Positions 25,453-37,405 of a stretch of 64,000 nucleotides of DNA are shown here, one piece after another. The notes beneath the pieces are model-generated. The model was not told the origin of the DNA and searched no databases. It saw only the letters and a list, made by a program, of their open reading frames with translations. Positions within the stretch are counted from its first letter, which is position 1. Each line of letters begins with the position of its first letter. The translations under genes and the position numbers were made by a program. Where the stretch lies: NCBI GenBank assembly GCA_936440205.1, contig OW387147.1, forward strand, positions 21,663,629-21,727,628, in the 5' to 3' direction. This DNA is from Lepidonotus clava. Its lineage: Eukaryota; Annelida; Polychaeta; Phyllodocida; Polynoidae.

Positions 25453-26329
25453 ATATCATTGTTACCCCTAAAAACCTAAACGTCAGATCTCTACCATGTT
25501 GCCCTAACCTGCAGGGCTTGCTCTCTGATCCCAGCGGTGAACTGGTACACGTGTACTAACAGGGCAGGGGCCGACTTCTCCACCTAATCCAAGGATCCGC
25601 GAATATTCATTACAATAATCCCCGACCAATTGGCGGCCCAGACCCTGATCATTTGGCCCCATCAATTAAACTCGGACAAATCCGACACGGGAGGTTGGGG
25701 AGGGAGCGATGGAGAGCGTCATGGGTGATTTGTGGTGTTTTTGCTGCCTGAAGGGTTAGTGAGAGGAGAAGGGAGGAGGGAAGGGTACGGTTTTGGGTCT
25801 GTTGGTCGGCCTCCCTGCGTGTGTCCGCAAGCTCAGACTCAAATGCAAACACAACTTGCCCGTATATATCCGCGAAAAAAAAGGAAAATCTAGTTTGGTT
25901 GCTACACTATATCAACGTGCATACTGGTTGCGGCCACGTTCGGTCAAGACTTAACCTTCACATCGAGAAAAAACGTCGAAAATGCGTGTGCATTCGAGAC
26001 ATTTCAGTACTTATAACCTGGAACAAACGGCAGTGGACACTTCCTGAATCAATATGTCCGAAATATTTAAATGCGCTACTGAAAATCAATGCTACTGCTT
26101 GTACACTGATTGTACACTGTTTCTCATTTAAATTACCCTGCTCAACCACTGTATTGCCACTTATTTCCACTGAAAGCTACTGCAAACCCACATTGATTCT
26201 GCACTCAGTAGACACTGATTCCCACTGCGTTTTGTTCCGGGAACTTTTATGCAAATTCCCCCCGCCCCTATAAAAAAAAAGTGAAAATAAATAACTTTAG
26301 ATTTTCATGATACAACAAACGTAAACGTA

Positions 26330-26467
26330 GATTATTAGGGGGGAAATCCACTTGGTTTAGGGGGGGGGGGGGGGTAACCGCTCCTTTTGCCCCCCCCCCC
26401 CCACCCCACCCCCTGGATCCGCCACTGACCCCTTCCCCCATTTTCGAAATCCTGTACCCGCCCCTGT
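26330..26467. mobile_element. Fragmentary DNA-transposon ends with G-tract/C-tract
   Basis: On the minus strand the block reads CAGGGGCGGGTACAGGATTT and, 35 bp in, CAGTGGCGGATCCAGGGGG. Both are the kind of CAGxGGCGG terminus seen on hAT-like MITEs. A run of about 16 G near 26360 and about 15 C near 26390 face each other and could form a hairpin. A nested, incomplete insertion is likely. Confidence 0.4.
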
Positions 26468-28112
26468 AACCTACCTCCTGTAACTTAGACCGCAGGGCTG
26501 GGGTAAACTGGCGCTGTGGGTGTGGGGCTTAAAGTGGCGGCCCGACGTATCAGGCCGGCATTTAGCGCTGACAAAATGATGGAGCGGACAGATCAGGCCC
26601 GTCACTATGACAAGATCGGTGCCGCCTTCAGTCTAACCTAGTTTAAGGAAGAAAACTATACCGACTAGGTGGGTTCTACCATCTTGTTTGTCTATGAATT
26701 TTAGGTCAGCATTATATTGATAGGTAAGGGTGCTCATTTAACTCAAATTGTTTTCACTTCACTTAGTTTGATCTAGGACCGTTCATTTGGCCGTATGCAA
26801 CTTAATTGAAATAAATGTTTAAGAGTGGGAGTACAGTACAGTTCCGGTTATAACCAATGTAGTTCCGGTTCTCTGATTGGTTTGATCGGGACACTCATAG
26901 GTTGTATAACAGGCTTGCATTCGTTTTTGGGGTCAACGTTTTTGGGGGTCTATCCTTAAAAAGTTGGAATTTATCATGTAGATGTGAATGGGTATCCAAT
27001 GGTAGCTCATAATTTTTTTTTCCGAATCAGATTTAGCAATTTCGTTATCCAATATTTAATAGAAAATGCATGGCCTTTTCAATAACATGGAATTAGAACA
27101 CAAAAGCTAAAACATCTTTTTTGTATAATCATTCCATCACAGAAAACTGTTAAGATGATTAAAATATTTGTCACATTTTCTCGTGGAAACCTTGCTCGGT
27201 ACGCCAGCTCAGTTTTTTCTTCTCGATCTTGTTATTTCTAATTGACACGCCCAAAATACTCGTGATCTGCTCTTTTTGAAGATGGGAACCCCCAGAGCCT
27301 GTGACGCCTAAGCCCATGATGTGCGTGACTTTCTGAGGTGATCTTTTTAAAGTGTGGCTTCAGGATTTGGTTCAGACCTGTTGCATGCATGCATGGTAGA
27401 GGTAGCTAAAAACTGAGACATGTCAGGATGGAATAAAAATGTGATGAACTCGAGTACAGTTGACTGAATGGTTACAGAATTCCTGATGTCAGAAAACTCC
27501 GATGAACAACTTCAAAAGACAGGTATCAACACTACAAGTAAAATGTGCATTTTTATTTTCAAAATAAGAATTTATTAATTCATCTAACGCTTTCCTAAAA
27601 CGTATTTGTTCACTGTAAGCCTAAAGACCATATACATTTTAATGCATAATGAATTATTCGAGAACAAGTAGATTGGGGGAGAGCATTGGAATCATGACTA
27701 TTGGTAGGGCTCATATAGTAGTACTCAGCTCACTAAGAATCTTTTGAATAAGACTATGGGTCTATTTATAAGTATTGCCATATACATGATAGGCTCATAT
27801 CTGCACGGCTAAAATTGCCGCATGGTTTAACTTTCTTCGAACCGTTTTATCGATGTCAAACTCATTTCTTCCTTTCAACGTTCATCTTCCTACCTAACGA
27901 TGGCATTTACGGCAAAAAACATACATTGGGCCTATATATAAAAAGATTTCTAGACAGACATATTTGATATATGAAAAACAACAAGTTTTGGTTTTATTAA
28001 AGGCCATCCGACATTGTCGACTGCTTTTGCAGGCCACATCACCATCCGATCCCCCATATATCAGCCAATGGTATTTGACAAATAAATGACTTCTAATCCC
28101 CTACCCTTCGAG

Positions 28113-28164
28113 TGCGCAGGCGCAGAACGTTAGATGTGGGACGCTGGGGCGTTGCCATGGTGAC
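28113..28164 (+). promoter_or_regulatory. NRF1-like site plus RFX X-box module
   Basis: TGCGCAGGCGCA (28113-28124) matches the NRF1 dyad with one change. GTTGCCATGGTGAC (28151-28164) matches the X-box. The 28100-28330 interval is CpG-rich relative to its flanks, so an unannotated promoter is plausible. Confidence 0.5.
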
Positions 28165-28330
28165 AGCTTCATTACGGCCGCGCCAAGTCTAAACGTCACG
28201 CCGGTCGCTGATTGCTGGCAGCCTGCCGATACTGGGCTTGTTCCCCATCTATTGTGTCTGCACACAGGCCGGCAACCGGCGACAGGTAACAGGACGGTAC
28301 CGGCAGGTCCGGCCCCTCCCCAACCATTAC

Positions 28331-28475
28331 CCGCTGGTGACAAGCTGGTGGTATTCTACCCGAAGCGCCCCGTTCGTCCCTATCTTGGAATGGTGGATTT
28401 TGGGTGAGCCGGGCCAGAATGTTCTTGGGGGTAATGTCAATGGGTAATGAAGGCTCAGCTTTCTTTCTCAATCTG
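28331..28475 (-). CDS. Candidate coding exon, unidentified (weak)
   Basis: Minus-strand frame from ATG 28471 reads RKKAEPSLPIDITPKNILAR and then LTQNPPFQDRDERG, ending at a donor-like CGG|GTAATG at 28330. A CTGCAG acceptor-like word precedes it, but without a convincing pyrimidine tract. Composition looks more protein-like than surrounding frames; this is the only support. Confidence 0.15.
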
Positions 28476-29356
28476 CAGACTCCCCCAGTTCAGATGATAA
28501 TGGTGATCCAGTCGTAATTTGCCCTCCTAAATAATGATGGCCCCCCTGTGAAATGTCACCGCATTCAGGGATCAACTGAAGGCTTCACTTCAACAAGGGC
28601 AATAGCTAGGTAGTTAGGGCAGCAGTCAGTTAGGACAGTAGGCGGTTTGGACATCAGGCTTAGGGCAGCAGCTAGTTAGGGCCGGTTCTTTCGTCTTTAC
28701 CGCCCAAGGGCGCCAGTTTATGTTGATTCGCTTGTTTTGGTTGCATAAAGTTCAGTTGCATGATTTAGGTACATGTACACTTGCCTCCATATACGCACGA
28801 TTACTCCCTTAACTAGGATATAGTGACCCTCTTGTTCCATTCCTCTCTCTTCCCGCCGGTCTATCTTTTTACAATCTAATGACTAAAGTTAATGTTCCCA
28901 TTCTTCAAAGTTTGTCATTTTTAGCAATATATTATTATGGAGAAACTTGATATGTCCCAAACACCCCTAAAACTTTCGCATGTACACTGTAGTAGGACAA
29001 CTTCATACCCTACACCTTCCTGGTATTTTCACAGCTGATTCCGATTTCTACATTCAAGTCAGGCGCACCCGTTTTGATTGAATGCGTTATGTAACATTTT
29101 GATTTCTAAATACACTGTACTTTCACGGTGGCCCGTATGGACCTAAAACATCATTATTTGCAATCACATTCGAACGCTCTCATGTCTTTTTTTGTGGAGA
29201 ATACCTGGTTTTCTACAGGAGAGATCAAATTGACCATCCTACTTATAACTGCACAACATATCAAAAAGTCGAATCTAAATGTTTTCTCCCAGGGTATCTA
29301 CCTGAGACCTATGGTATCTCAGGTGTTACATCCAAGTAAAATGCTGAAGAGGTTGT

Positions 29357-29400
29357 GAGCGGATCGCGAGTAGCTTGTGAGCAGTTCATGAGCAGGTTTA
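29357..29400 (+). repeat. Decayed GAGCAGCTC-like array at 11-bp pitch
   Basis: GAGCGGATC (29357), GAGTAGCTT (29368), GAGCAGTTC (29379) and GAGCAGGTT (29390) are exactly 11 bp apart, each resembling the dyad seen elsewhere. Confidence 0.5.
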
Positions 29401-31205
29401 AGGGCCCTTTTCCCGGGCCCTTTCCAGCCTCTCAGCTGGTTTACAATCCACACATAGCACCCCTCTTGGACAGGACCTTACCAACACTCCTTACACTGCC
29501 CACCCACCCACCCCATTCACCCACCTTCCAACCTACCACCCCCTTACCTCCCCACCACACACACTTTCCCCACTCGCCCCGATTTGACGACTTACCCGAC
29601 CGTACGTGTCGGCCATCATCGATTACTTCCGCCTTCTAGCCGCCGGCCGATACGTTTCCGGCCGACAGGTCGATTGATCTCTCCGTGTCCATTTGGCGGT
29701 GATGACCTACTTAACCGTGCCCCGTGACGGGCGCCAGGCGGTAGGAGGGGTATATGGGGTGTGTGGGGGAGGGGGTGGGGTTAGGTGGATGGGTGGGTTA
29801 CTACTGATAGGGAGGTATGGTAGGTGGGCAGCTGGACCTTGGTAGTTGGGTGGGATGAAGGCAGTCTGGATGGGGCGTCCGGCTCGAGGAATGGCTTGGA
29901 TGGGGAAAGGGGGCGTGTAGTTTTGGGACAATGACCGCTAGAACTATAAACGTGACCGGTGAGAAGAGCCGGCCATGGGACCCACAACCAATACCCACAA
30001 TAGTGGGAGGGGCGGGGGGAGCTACAGGACTTATAAAACTGTCATAAGGCATGCAAGATAGAGGAATGACAACTCAATATATGGTTGAAAGGGAGCGGAA
30101 TCAGCCGGGAATTAGTTTCAGAAAAAGAAAGTAATAGATAAAACACCGTAAGGGGATTGAGTTGGCTTTATATCTACAGTGTGCACGGCTATGATTATGT
30201 CCTGAACAGAGCCTATGCGAATGGGGCAGTAGGGGAGGGGTGGGAGGAGGAGGGAAAGGTAGAAGAGGCAGGAAAGATGAGGAAAGGAAACGCGCCTTTG
30301 TGTGAAGAGTAGGGAGGGGAGTCAGGAGAGAGAACCGTATACAGATCAATCTGGTGGCTCTGCGTGTGCGGCAGGACATCTCCTTATGGCTGGAAACAGG
30401 AGTAGGCGGGCAGGGAAAGACCCCCTCCCACCCCCAGGAGGAGGGGGTAGCCTTCAGACTGAAGAAGGGGCGTGCAAGTTGGGTGGGGGCGTGGGGGTCT
30501 GGGAGGGAGCGGGGGGTATGGGTGGGGGTGTAGGGGCCTGGGTGGGGGCGGGCTAAGGCCGTACACGCCCACCGCCGAGGTCCTTGTCTCGTCAACCAAT
30601 CGGCTTAGTCTACGCGTCCCTTGGGTCGCTATTTATACATTTAACACCAGTCTTGACGTCTCTTTTTCCCGCCCCCGCCCCTCTCCTGGGTGTTTTTTCT
30701 CTGTTTACTCTTAAAGGGCGGCTATAAACTGGGGTGCTTCCTCCCTCGTCGTACACCTTATGTTTTTTGGCTTACTGCAAAGGTCAGCTCTCTAATGGGC
30801 AGTGTATTCTAGGTACAATGTTTTTTGAATAAAAGAAAAGCAAAATTTTAATGATTTTTTTCCTTCTTATGGATATTAATGGGACTATACTAACTAAAGA
30901 AAATACTCGTTAGTGAAATGTCAAAGCATATAAAATATGGCCTTGGCCTACGTAATTGGGCTAGACTAGACCCACATCTCTGTGGTATAACTAGAACACC
31001 GAATAGACAGACTTCCCTCCCGAGAAAGGATCAGCTAGCATGTTCAGTAACAGAATAGATAAATAAGATATATGATGATCTATATCAAATATACTTCCCA
31101 GCATCTCAATCTGTATTCATTTCGTAAAAGACCTAAAACACTCCTAAAGTGCCCCCCACTTCCGGTATCCCCCTGGCGGTAACCACTCCCATGAAGCCCT
31201 TTGCA

Positions 31206-31219
31206 CCACCTAGCGGCCC
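31206..31219 (-). promoter_or_regulatory. Weaker CTCF-like motif
   Basis: GCACCACCTAGCGG on the plus strand matches the reverse CTCF core at about 12 of 14 positions. Low confidence alone. Confidence 0.25.
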
Positions 31220-32003
31220 CCACCTTCGCTGATACCCATCCATCACTAAGCAGCTGCCTACAGCCTTCCAGACACCAGCGAAGGGCCGGAAGGTGCCAGC
31301 TGAAAGCGGTGCAACACGCCACCCGCCGCTGACGTAAGGTTGTAACGGGTAGGAGTTACTTGTAACGGCTTCGTGATGCAGCAGGTCTTACTTTTTTCCA
31401 CCACAAGGTTCCGGAACCCTAGCTTGAAGCTAAAAGCAATTCATTTTAATCGGGAAAGAAATATCGATTGGTTTCTTAATAATTCAGATTTCTCATTCTC
31501 CTTCGGATAAAAGGAGTTAAGTTTTCATCAAATCACTATTTCTTTTTGAAAAACGTTCCGTCTCCTACTCAAGGGCTTTAAGTAGTATCTTAAAACTATG
31601 ACTAGAAATCTACCTTCAGGCTCAGTTTAAAAGTGTTCTTTTGCAATCATATTGGGCCTAAGTTCCCGGAGAAGCTCTGTGAATGTACGTATAATGCTGA
31701 GAATATAATATATTATGTTTCATTCTTTACGATTGATGGACCATCTGATAAGGGTACACACCATGCTAAGGCAGTGAAGTTGGCAGATTACTTGAATCAA
31801 ACATTAAGTGCTTGTTTTAACACAATGAAACATGAAAACGGGTAATGGATAGTACATAATTGAAAGACCGATTGTTATAAATGGATACGAATCGGTTTAA
31901 ATCGAGATATAGTTTTAAAGTGGTTAAGAAATGAACAGACATTAAGGTGGTAAAAAGGGGCGGAGGAGGATGCCTTCTGACGGAGTAATCACTGGTCCCT
32001 GGT

Positions 32004-32091
32004 GAGCAGCTCATCGCGCCCGACATGGCCCAATCATACAGGTTTTACCGTCAGATGAGCAGCTCGCATGACCTCCTCCAATGAGCTGCTC
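32004..32091. promoter_or_regulatory. GAGCWGCTC cluster B
   Basis: Perfect dyads lie at 32004-32012, 32057-32065 and 32083-32091, with weaker half-sites just after (ATCTGCTCTC near 32105). No gene nearby. Confidence 0.55.
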
Positions 32092-32819
32092 CCAGAGTCA
32101 CTATGATCTGCTCTCAGCCTCTAGGAGCAGGGGGCTCTTTTTTAAAGGAGTAAGCAATATGTCATACGTTATCTGAGCGATTGTTTTTTGTCTGATGATT
32201 GCTTTTTTTGTCTTTACTCATTGGTAAATGAGTAGGCCCTATACCTTGTAGTTGAATGAGTGTAATCAGGATACTTCATCCTATACACTGATTGTTTTTT
32301 TTGTAAAACAATCTCTTTCCAATCTTACGGTTGTACACTTCTCACATATATTATTAATACGGTTATATCAATGATGTTCTCCAATCTTAAGCTTTCGAAC
32401 AACAGTATATCCTGCATTTATAGTGTTGTATCGATTACATGTATATAAAACATGCACCATTTCTTACAGGTATCTTTCAGTCCAAATGTTAATGCCATGT
32501 ACCGGTTCAACATTTTCCAACGATAAACCTGTACATTAAGCAAACAATACATGTATCCAGAACTATAGTTATTCATAGCAGAATGATCTGTATTGTTCAG
32601 CTGTAACATAAGTCCCTCTCACCATGCCCCCTCCAGTCCTTTCGTGCCCCTTTTGTAACCAAAACCAGCCTCTCCGCAGAGCAATCCATGCCACTCAGGG
32701 CAAAACACGCACTTTTCATTACCTGAACCGCGGGCTTATAAGCGAGACCTATTCACACGTGAGGGGTTCTTAGGCACGGTTCTGCTAGCATGCAGGCGAC
32801 TGGGGATCATATGTATGCA

Positions 32820-32920
32820 TGTGTTGCTGCCCTTGCCAAACGTTGTGACTGCCCATGCCAAACGTTGTGGCTGCCCATGCCAAGTGTTGTGGCTGCCCAT
32901 GCCAAGCGATGTGGTTGCCC
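32820..32920 (+). repeat. 24-bp minisatellite, four to five copies
   Basis: The unit GTTGTGGCTGCCCATGCCAA (+ACGTT-type ending) recurs every 24 bp, with copies differing at the GTTGTG/GCGATG portion. Confidence 0.8.
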
Positions 32921-34448
32921 TTTGGACATTAAAATTAAGAGCAAAAATGCTCTTATATTGTAAAAGTCAGAGGCTCAGCAGTTACAGAAACGGGTTTGAG
33001 GGCAATAATTTCAAGTATGTGATAAAACTCCAAGCATTACCAGTGCTGCAGAAATGAAACCTAGTGTCAATCTAGACCCCAATCGTGAACACAACCTTAC
33101 AAGCATCCATATAAATACCAAGAAAACTTTTATTTTACTGGACATGCCTATTGTTTATAGTTCTTTGATGACATTAGTTTACTGCATTAGTCAAATAGTA
33201 ACAGAAGAAATATACTTTCGATATTCTGGAACACGGGTTCATATACATGCGGCAAGTGGTCAACTCAAAAGCGTAAACATTAATCAAAGTACATCCAGAT
33301 AATACACTTTATTCTGTTGGTCAAAATCTCAACCCTATACCTCCATCGAAGTATCACAATAACCCACTGACAATCGTCTCACCAATACTGCGCAGAAAGT
33401 TTTGGAAATTGAGGCATTTGATATTCTGTGCTTTGGCCTCTCCTACCTATGATCAGTTATGTATGGCAGCAGTTGCTACAATACCTCCCAGGTCATGGTG
33501 TGTGACGGCTGTACAGGCTTGGGTCGTGAATAATTCACCGACTACTAGCACGCATGGCTAGTTTCAGTAGAGCGTGTCATGCACCCTGCATCTCCACTCT
33601 GATCACTGCCTGAAGCCCATTCCTATAGTCTTGTTCCACTCATACACTACGCAACTGCTATTTCATGGAATAATGATTTTCCTCTGTTCGACAACCACTT
33701 TTCCTTTTTCACTCGCTTTAGGTTTGACAGAAAACGTATGATTTTGAGACGATAACAACTTCCCTCTATGGTTCTCTAGTTCTGTATACCTTGCTGGTAT
33801 ACTTCAATTGCTTTTGTATGTTAATTGGATGGGATGATCCTTGCATGGAATGATCCAAGGGGACGTACAAGGCTAGAGAAGAGTTCCAATATTCGCAATA
33901 TATTCTTCACTCAAACACCTTGAATGAATGCAATCATAGTGTGTTGCAGTATAAACTACCCTACCCTCTCTGATGCTAAAACATGAGCATATTATGAGCT
34001 ATAGATCACCAAAACCTTTGAAGGTATCTAACCCTTAAGCCTGTGACTGTGACATATCAATGTGCATTTTAAACCTAAATTTAAAAAGTATGTTATTACA
34101 TTACAACTTTATATTATTATTAGTCGAATCTTTGGTACCTCTGACCATACATGATGTTATGTATCTATAATGTAACGTCCCCATGAACGAATCTATTAAT
34201 GCCAAATTGTGGTATACTATCGTCACCAACAATACAATGCAGAGATGCGCTGAGTGACACTTCGCCCAGTGATACTTCGCAGAACGCAATGCAGTAGTAT
34301 AGCGAGTTGGGAGTCCGTACCAGGCGACTACCCCGTGAGCTAAACGCGTCGCCCTAACTGAATTACACTTATCGGAGGACGTACACGCGACGGGAGGCGG
34401 GCATGGCAATTAGTGAGCCCTATAACCTGCCAAAACTAATACTCCAAC

Positions 34449-34477
34449 GAGCAGCTCCGAGCAGCTCCGAGCAGCTC
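34449..34477. promoter_or_regulatory. GAGCWGCTC cluster C: three tandem dyads
   Basis: GAGCAGCTC occurs three times at 34449, 34459 and 34469, exactly 10 bp apart, each followed by C or G. It is the densest group in the window. Confidence 0.65.
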
Positions 34478-34985
34478 GGCTGAGGGACGGAGACGAGGGC
34501 TGAGTCATTAACATTGACAATGACTTCCCCCGGCCCATTTGTCAGTGTTAGGAGCGTGTTTGAAGCCATGTTGACTTAGATGTTACCCGCCTCTCGGGTT
34601 CTGTGCATGTTTATAGTGGTGGTGGTGGAGGTTGGAGGTGAACACATGCTTACCACCGCGTGACTGGTTCTCGTAAATAGCGTAGTAAATGTACGCACAC
34701 ACACAAGCAGCTTAAAACTGGGGAAAAGTTCGAAGGACATGTGGATTGGGATAAGTAGTAGAAGGGAGTTGTAATAGTCATATATACTTGCACGAAAAGA
34801 CGATAACATTTCTAATGTCTATAGAATAACATGAAGAGTTTTAACCTATAGATTTATATGAGGACAATTTTGACATAATAGTTGAGACATTTTTAGTATA
34901 AAACTACTTGGTCCTTACTGCAGTTAACTGGCATAATATGTCGTAGATATATGTATAAGAGGCATATAACCTGCACATATAAATG

Positions 34986-35204
34986 CAGTGTTCGAAATTA
35001 AGGATTTATTTTATGAACACACCGGGTGCATAGAGGTATAGAATCATGCACCCGGTGATATATTCATGTGCACACCACTACATTAAGGTATTTGTTCTTT
35101 TAAAATAACATGCACACACCGGGTGCATGCCTCCCCAAAAGTCTGCACCCTGAAGTCAAATTGTGCACACCGGGTGAAGGGTGCGCCCTTAATTTCGAAC
35201 ACTG
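34986..35204. mobile_element. MITE with CAGTGTTCGAAATTAAGG inverted ends, copy 1
   Basis: This 219-bp element starts CAGTGTTCGAAATTAAGG and ends CCTTAATTTCGAACACTG, reading inward as near-perfect inverted repeats. It is flanked by AAATG at 34981-34985 and 35205-35209, a likely 5-bp target duplication. The interior carries repeated CACCGGGTGCA dyads. A sister copy lies at 43399-43617. Confidence 0.82.
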
Positions 35205-35475
35205 AAATGTTTTACTGCCCAACATTTCATAATGATGGTATCTACAAATTTCAACTCTATTTGCATCGATATACATGCGCATCAACAAGTATAATGACAC
35301 TAAAATGACTATGAAAATTAACTGTTTAAAATAGCACCAATTTACATTAAAAAGCCGTTTGAATCAGATTCCTGTATTGTGCTTTTCGACAACGGACGTG
35401 ACAGCCTGCACACTTTTTACATCTGGCTCTTTGTGAGTATACACGATCGATAGGTGTTTAATTGTTGATTGTTTG

Positions 35476-35489
35476 GTTGCCATGGCGAC
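35476..35489. promoter_or_regulatory. RFX X-box-like site
   Basis: GTTGCCATGGCGAC matches the X-box consensus well. No gene start is visible close by. Confidence 0.4.
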
Positions 35490-35699
35490 AGACCCCCCTG
35501 GGGCTGGCCCTCATTATCTTTTAATCCTGGTCATATATACACCGGCTGCTGCCCCGCTAAATTGAACAGCAACAACAATACTATTATTTACTTTTAATTC
35601 GACTATGTTTAAAGATTCCGTCACGCTCTTGTGGGTTGAACCCTCAAATTTGCGTTGGTTTGTGAGTGATGATAGCAATTGAGCTTCAGTGGAATGGTA

Positions 35700-35790
35700 T
35701 ACACCGTTTTCATGAGTCTGCGCAGTGAATCATGCCATAGATGCCCTGATCCCGACTGTTTTAGCATGGGCCCATAGGAATCCATATCCC
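35700..35790 (+). repeat. Dispersed repeat, copy 1 (CATGAGTCTGCGC element)
   Basis: TTTTCATGAGTCTGCGC is followed about 50 bp later by TTTAGCATGGGCCCATAGGA + ATCCATATC. The same two blocks at similar spacing recur at 45610-45700. Family not recognised. Confidence 0.6.
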
Positions 35791-36673
35791 AACTTATTAT
35801 TTCAGACCAATGCCACTAGTTTGGCTGTTCAGCACGCGGAACCACTAATTCTTCATAGAATTGTAGCCCCAGATATCAAAGTTATCCATATGAAACACTG
35901 AATTTCCTATTTATGTATTCACAGAAACAACAGAAACAATGCTTCAAATATTAACTGTTTCCATTGACGCCTGAATTATTAAAAGGCATATATAAAGTAC
36001 ACGTGGTACAGATCGAAAATCAATTCTTCTGTGAAAATAAGACGCATACCTGTGGCCCAGTAGCAAATATTTGATATTAGGCTTACATATTACATATACC
36101 AGCTTCTATCCTACAGCAAGGGCGAGTCAGATAGCTCTTCAGTCAACAGCTCAATACTACTTCTGAGTAACTCGTTCAGGCAACCACTCCATAATTTATT
36201 TACGGGTGGTCAATTAACAAAACATTGTCACCAAGCACGCGTATCAACAGTTGTCGATTTTGCACACTAAAGAAAAATACGTACTTGTGCAACTTCAAAG
36301 GTTGATCGCACAGAACAATATCAAATACTGTTTTAGGATACCTTTTAAATCTTTACTGAGATCAGCACTCAGATAGATTTCAGGATGAGATTCCTTGCGT
36401 TTCCCTGAGTTTTCTTGATGTTTCTTAGTATTGCTATTCTAAGTTTTCAAATGAAGTGATCAATTCTTCGAGAAAAACTCAAGGTTCTGCATAGCGATCT
36501 TATTCCTGTGCCTTTGGATTTCCGGTTACCTAAACTGTCTTCCTGTATTTCGTGTGTTTTTGTCACATTTTAACAATTCCCAGTGTCCTACCTGATAGGG
36601 ATTAAGGATTGCCATTTCTACCAGTTTACCCTCTGCTGTACTCAGCTAGTATACGAGGACATAATATATGATC

Positions 36674-36813
36674 AGGCAAATAATTGTTGTGTTCAGGTAA
36701 CATAGGTCGAACAAATGTGGGTAGGTAGATCGAAATTTCTTGGTTTTAGGGTAGGGCCAAAAATTTAGGGTAGGTAGGGTTACCTGAACACAACAATTCT
36801 TTTTTTTTTGCCT
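36674..36813. mobile_element. Short MITE with AGGCAAA / TTGTTGTGTTCAGGTAAC inverted ends
   Basis: A perfect 20-bp inverted repeat, AATTGTTGTGTTCAGGTAAC, occurs at 36682-36701 and inverted at 36779-36798. The arms extend outward to AGGCAAA on both sides, with a longer poly-T on the right. The small interior is rich in GGTAGG/TAGGG. Confidence 0.75.
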
Positions 36814-37048
36814 TAGGTAGATGCCCCTCTACAGGTGGGAATTCACACTCCGTCCTACCCCTTCCCCTATACACATTTTCTGTATCCAATCCACAAACTG
36901 GCCGTCTACTTCCCACCTTCAGACCACCCTACCCTCTCATCCATCCCCACATGTTGCCCATGTTCTTTGTCTGCCCCCGGAAAGGTCCACAACAATGGGC
37001 GTCGCCAGGTGGCGTCTCACATGGTCGACTTCCGGTGGTGGTCAACAC

Positions 37049-37062
37049 GCGCCCCCTGGTGT
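37049..37062 (-). promoter_or_regulatory. CTCF-like site
   Basis: On the minus strand ACACCAGGGGGCGC matches the bilaterian CTCF core CCASYAGRKGGCRS at 13 of 14 positions. A weaker relative (CGCCAGGTGGCG) lies 40 bp to the left. Binding is inferred from motif only. Confidence 0.45.
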
Positions 37063-37405
37063 CGATAACAGTCAATAGGCTGGTGGGAGTGGTGGGGATT
37101 GTTTATGTTTGAGGAGGGGGTAGGGGGAGGGGGGGGGGGGGTTACTGGAGGGATTGTCTGGGATCTGGGCAGGTTGTGGGGGTCAACTCCGGGGTCCTGA
37201 CCCCTTATTGGTTTATGGCAACTCACCTTTAAGGATATTTATATTAATTTATGGTGAACATAGAGTTTTCTACTGGTAGCTCTCATGGGGTTTTTGTTTT
37301 TTATACTTATATGTATGCACCGACTATATTTTATGTGGGAGCAGTAGGAGGAGGGAGGGGGAAGGTATTGTAGCGATTGAAAGATCGACTGATTGAGGAC
37401 ATAGA

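Larger units (their letters stand above)
25460..34440. other. Intergenic region with G-rich tracts and motif clusters, no confirmed gene
   Basis: Apart from separately listed items, 29440-29940 alternates C-rich then G-rich plus-strand segments, and 30470-30555 is a dense GGGTGGGGG tract. 28600-28690 has loose GGGCAGCAG-TAGTTA repeats. The 150-aa frame at 25821-26273 is not convincing. Confidence 0.4.
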
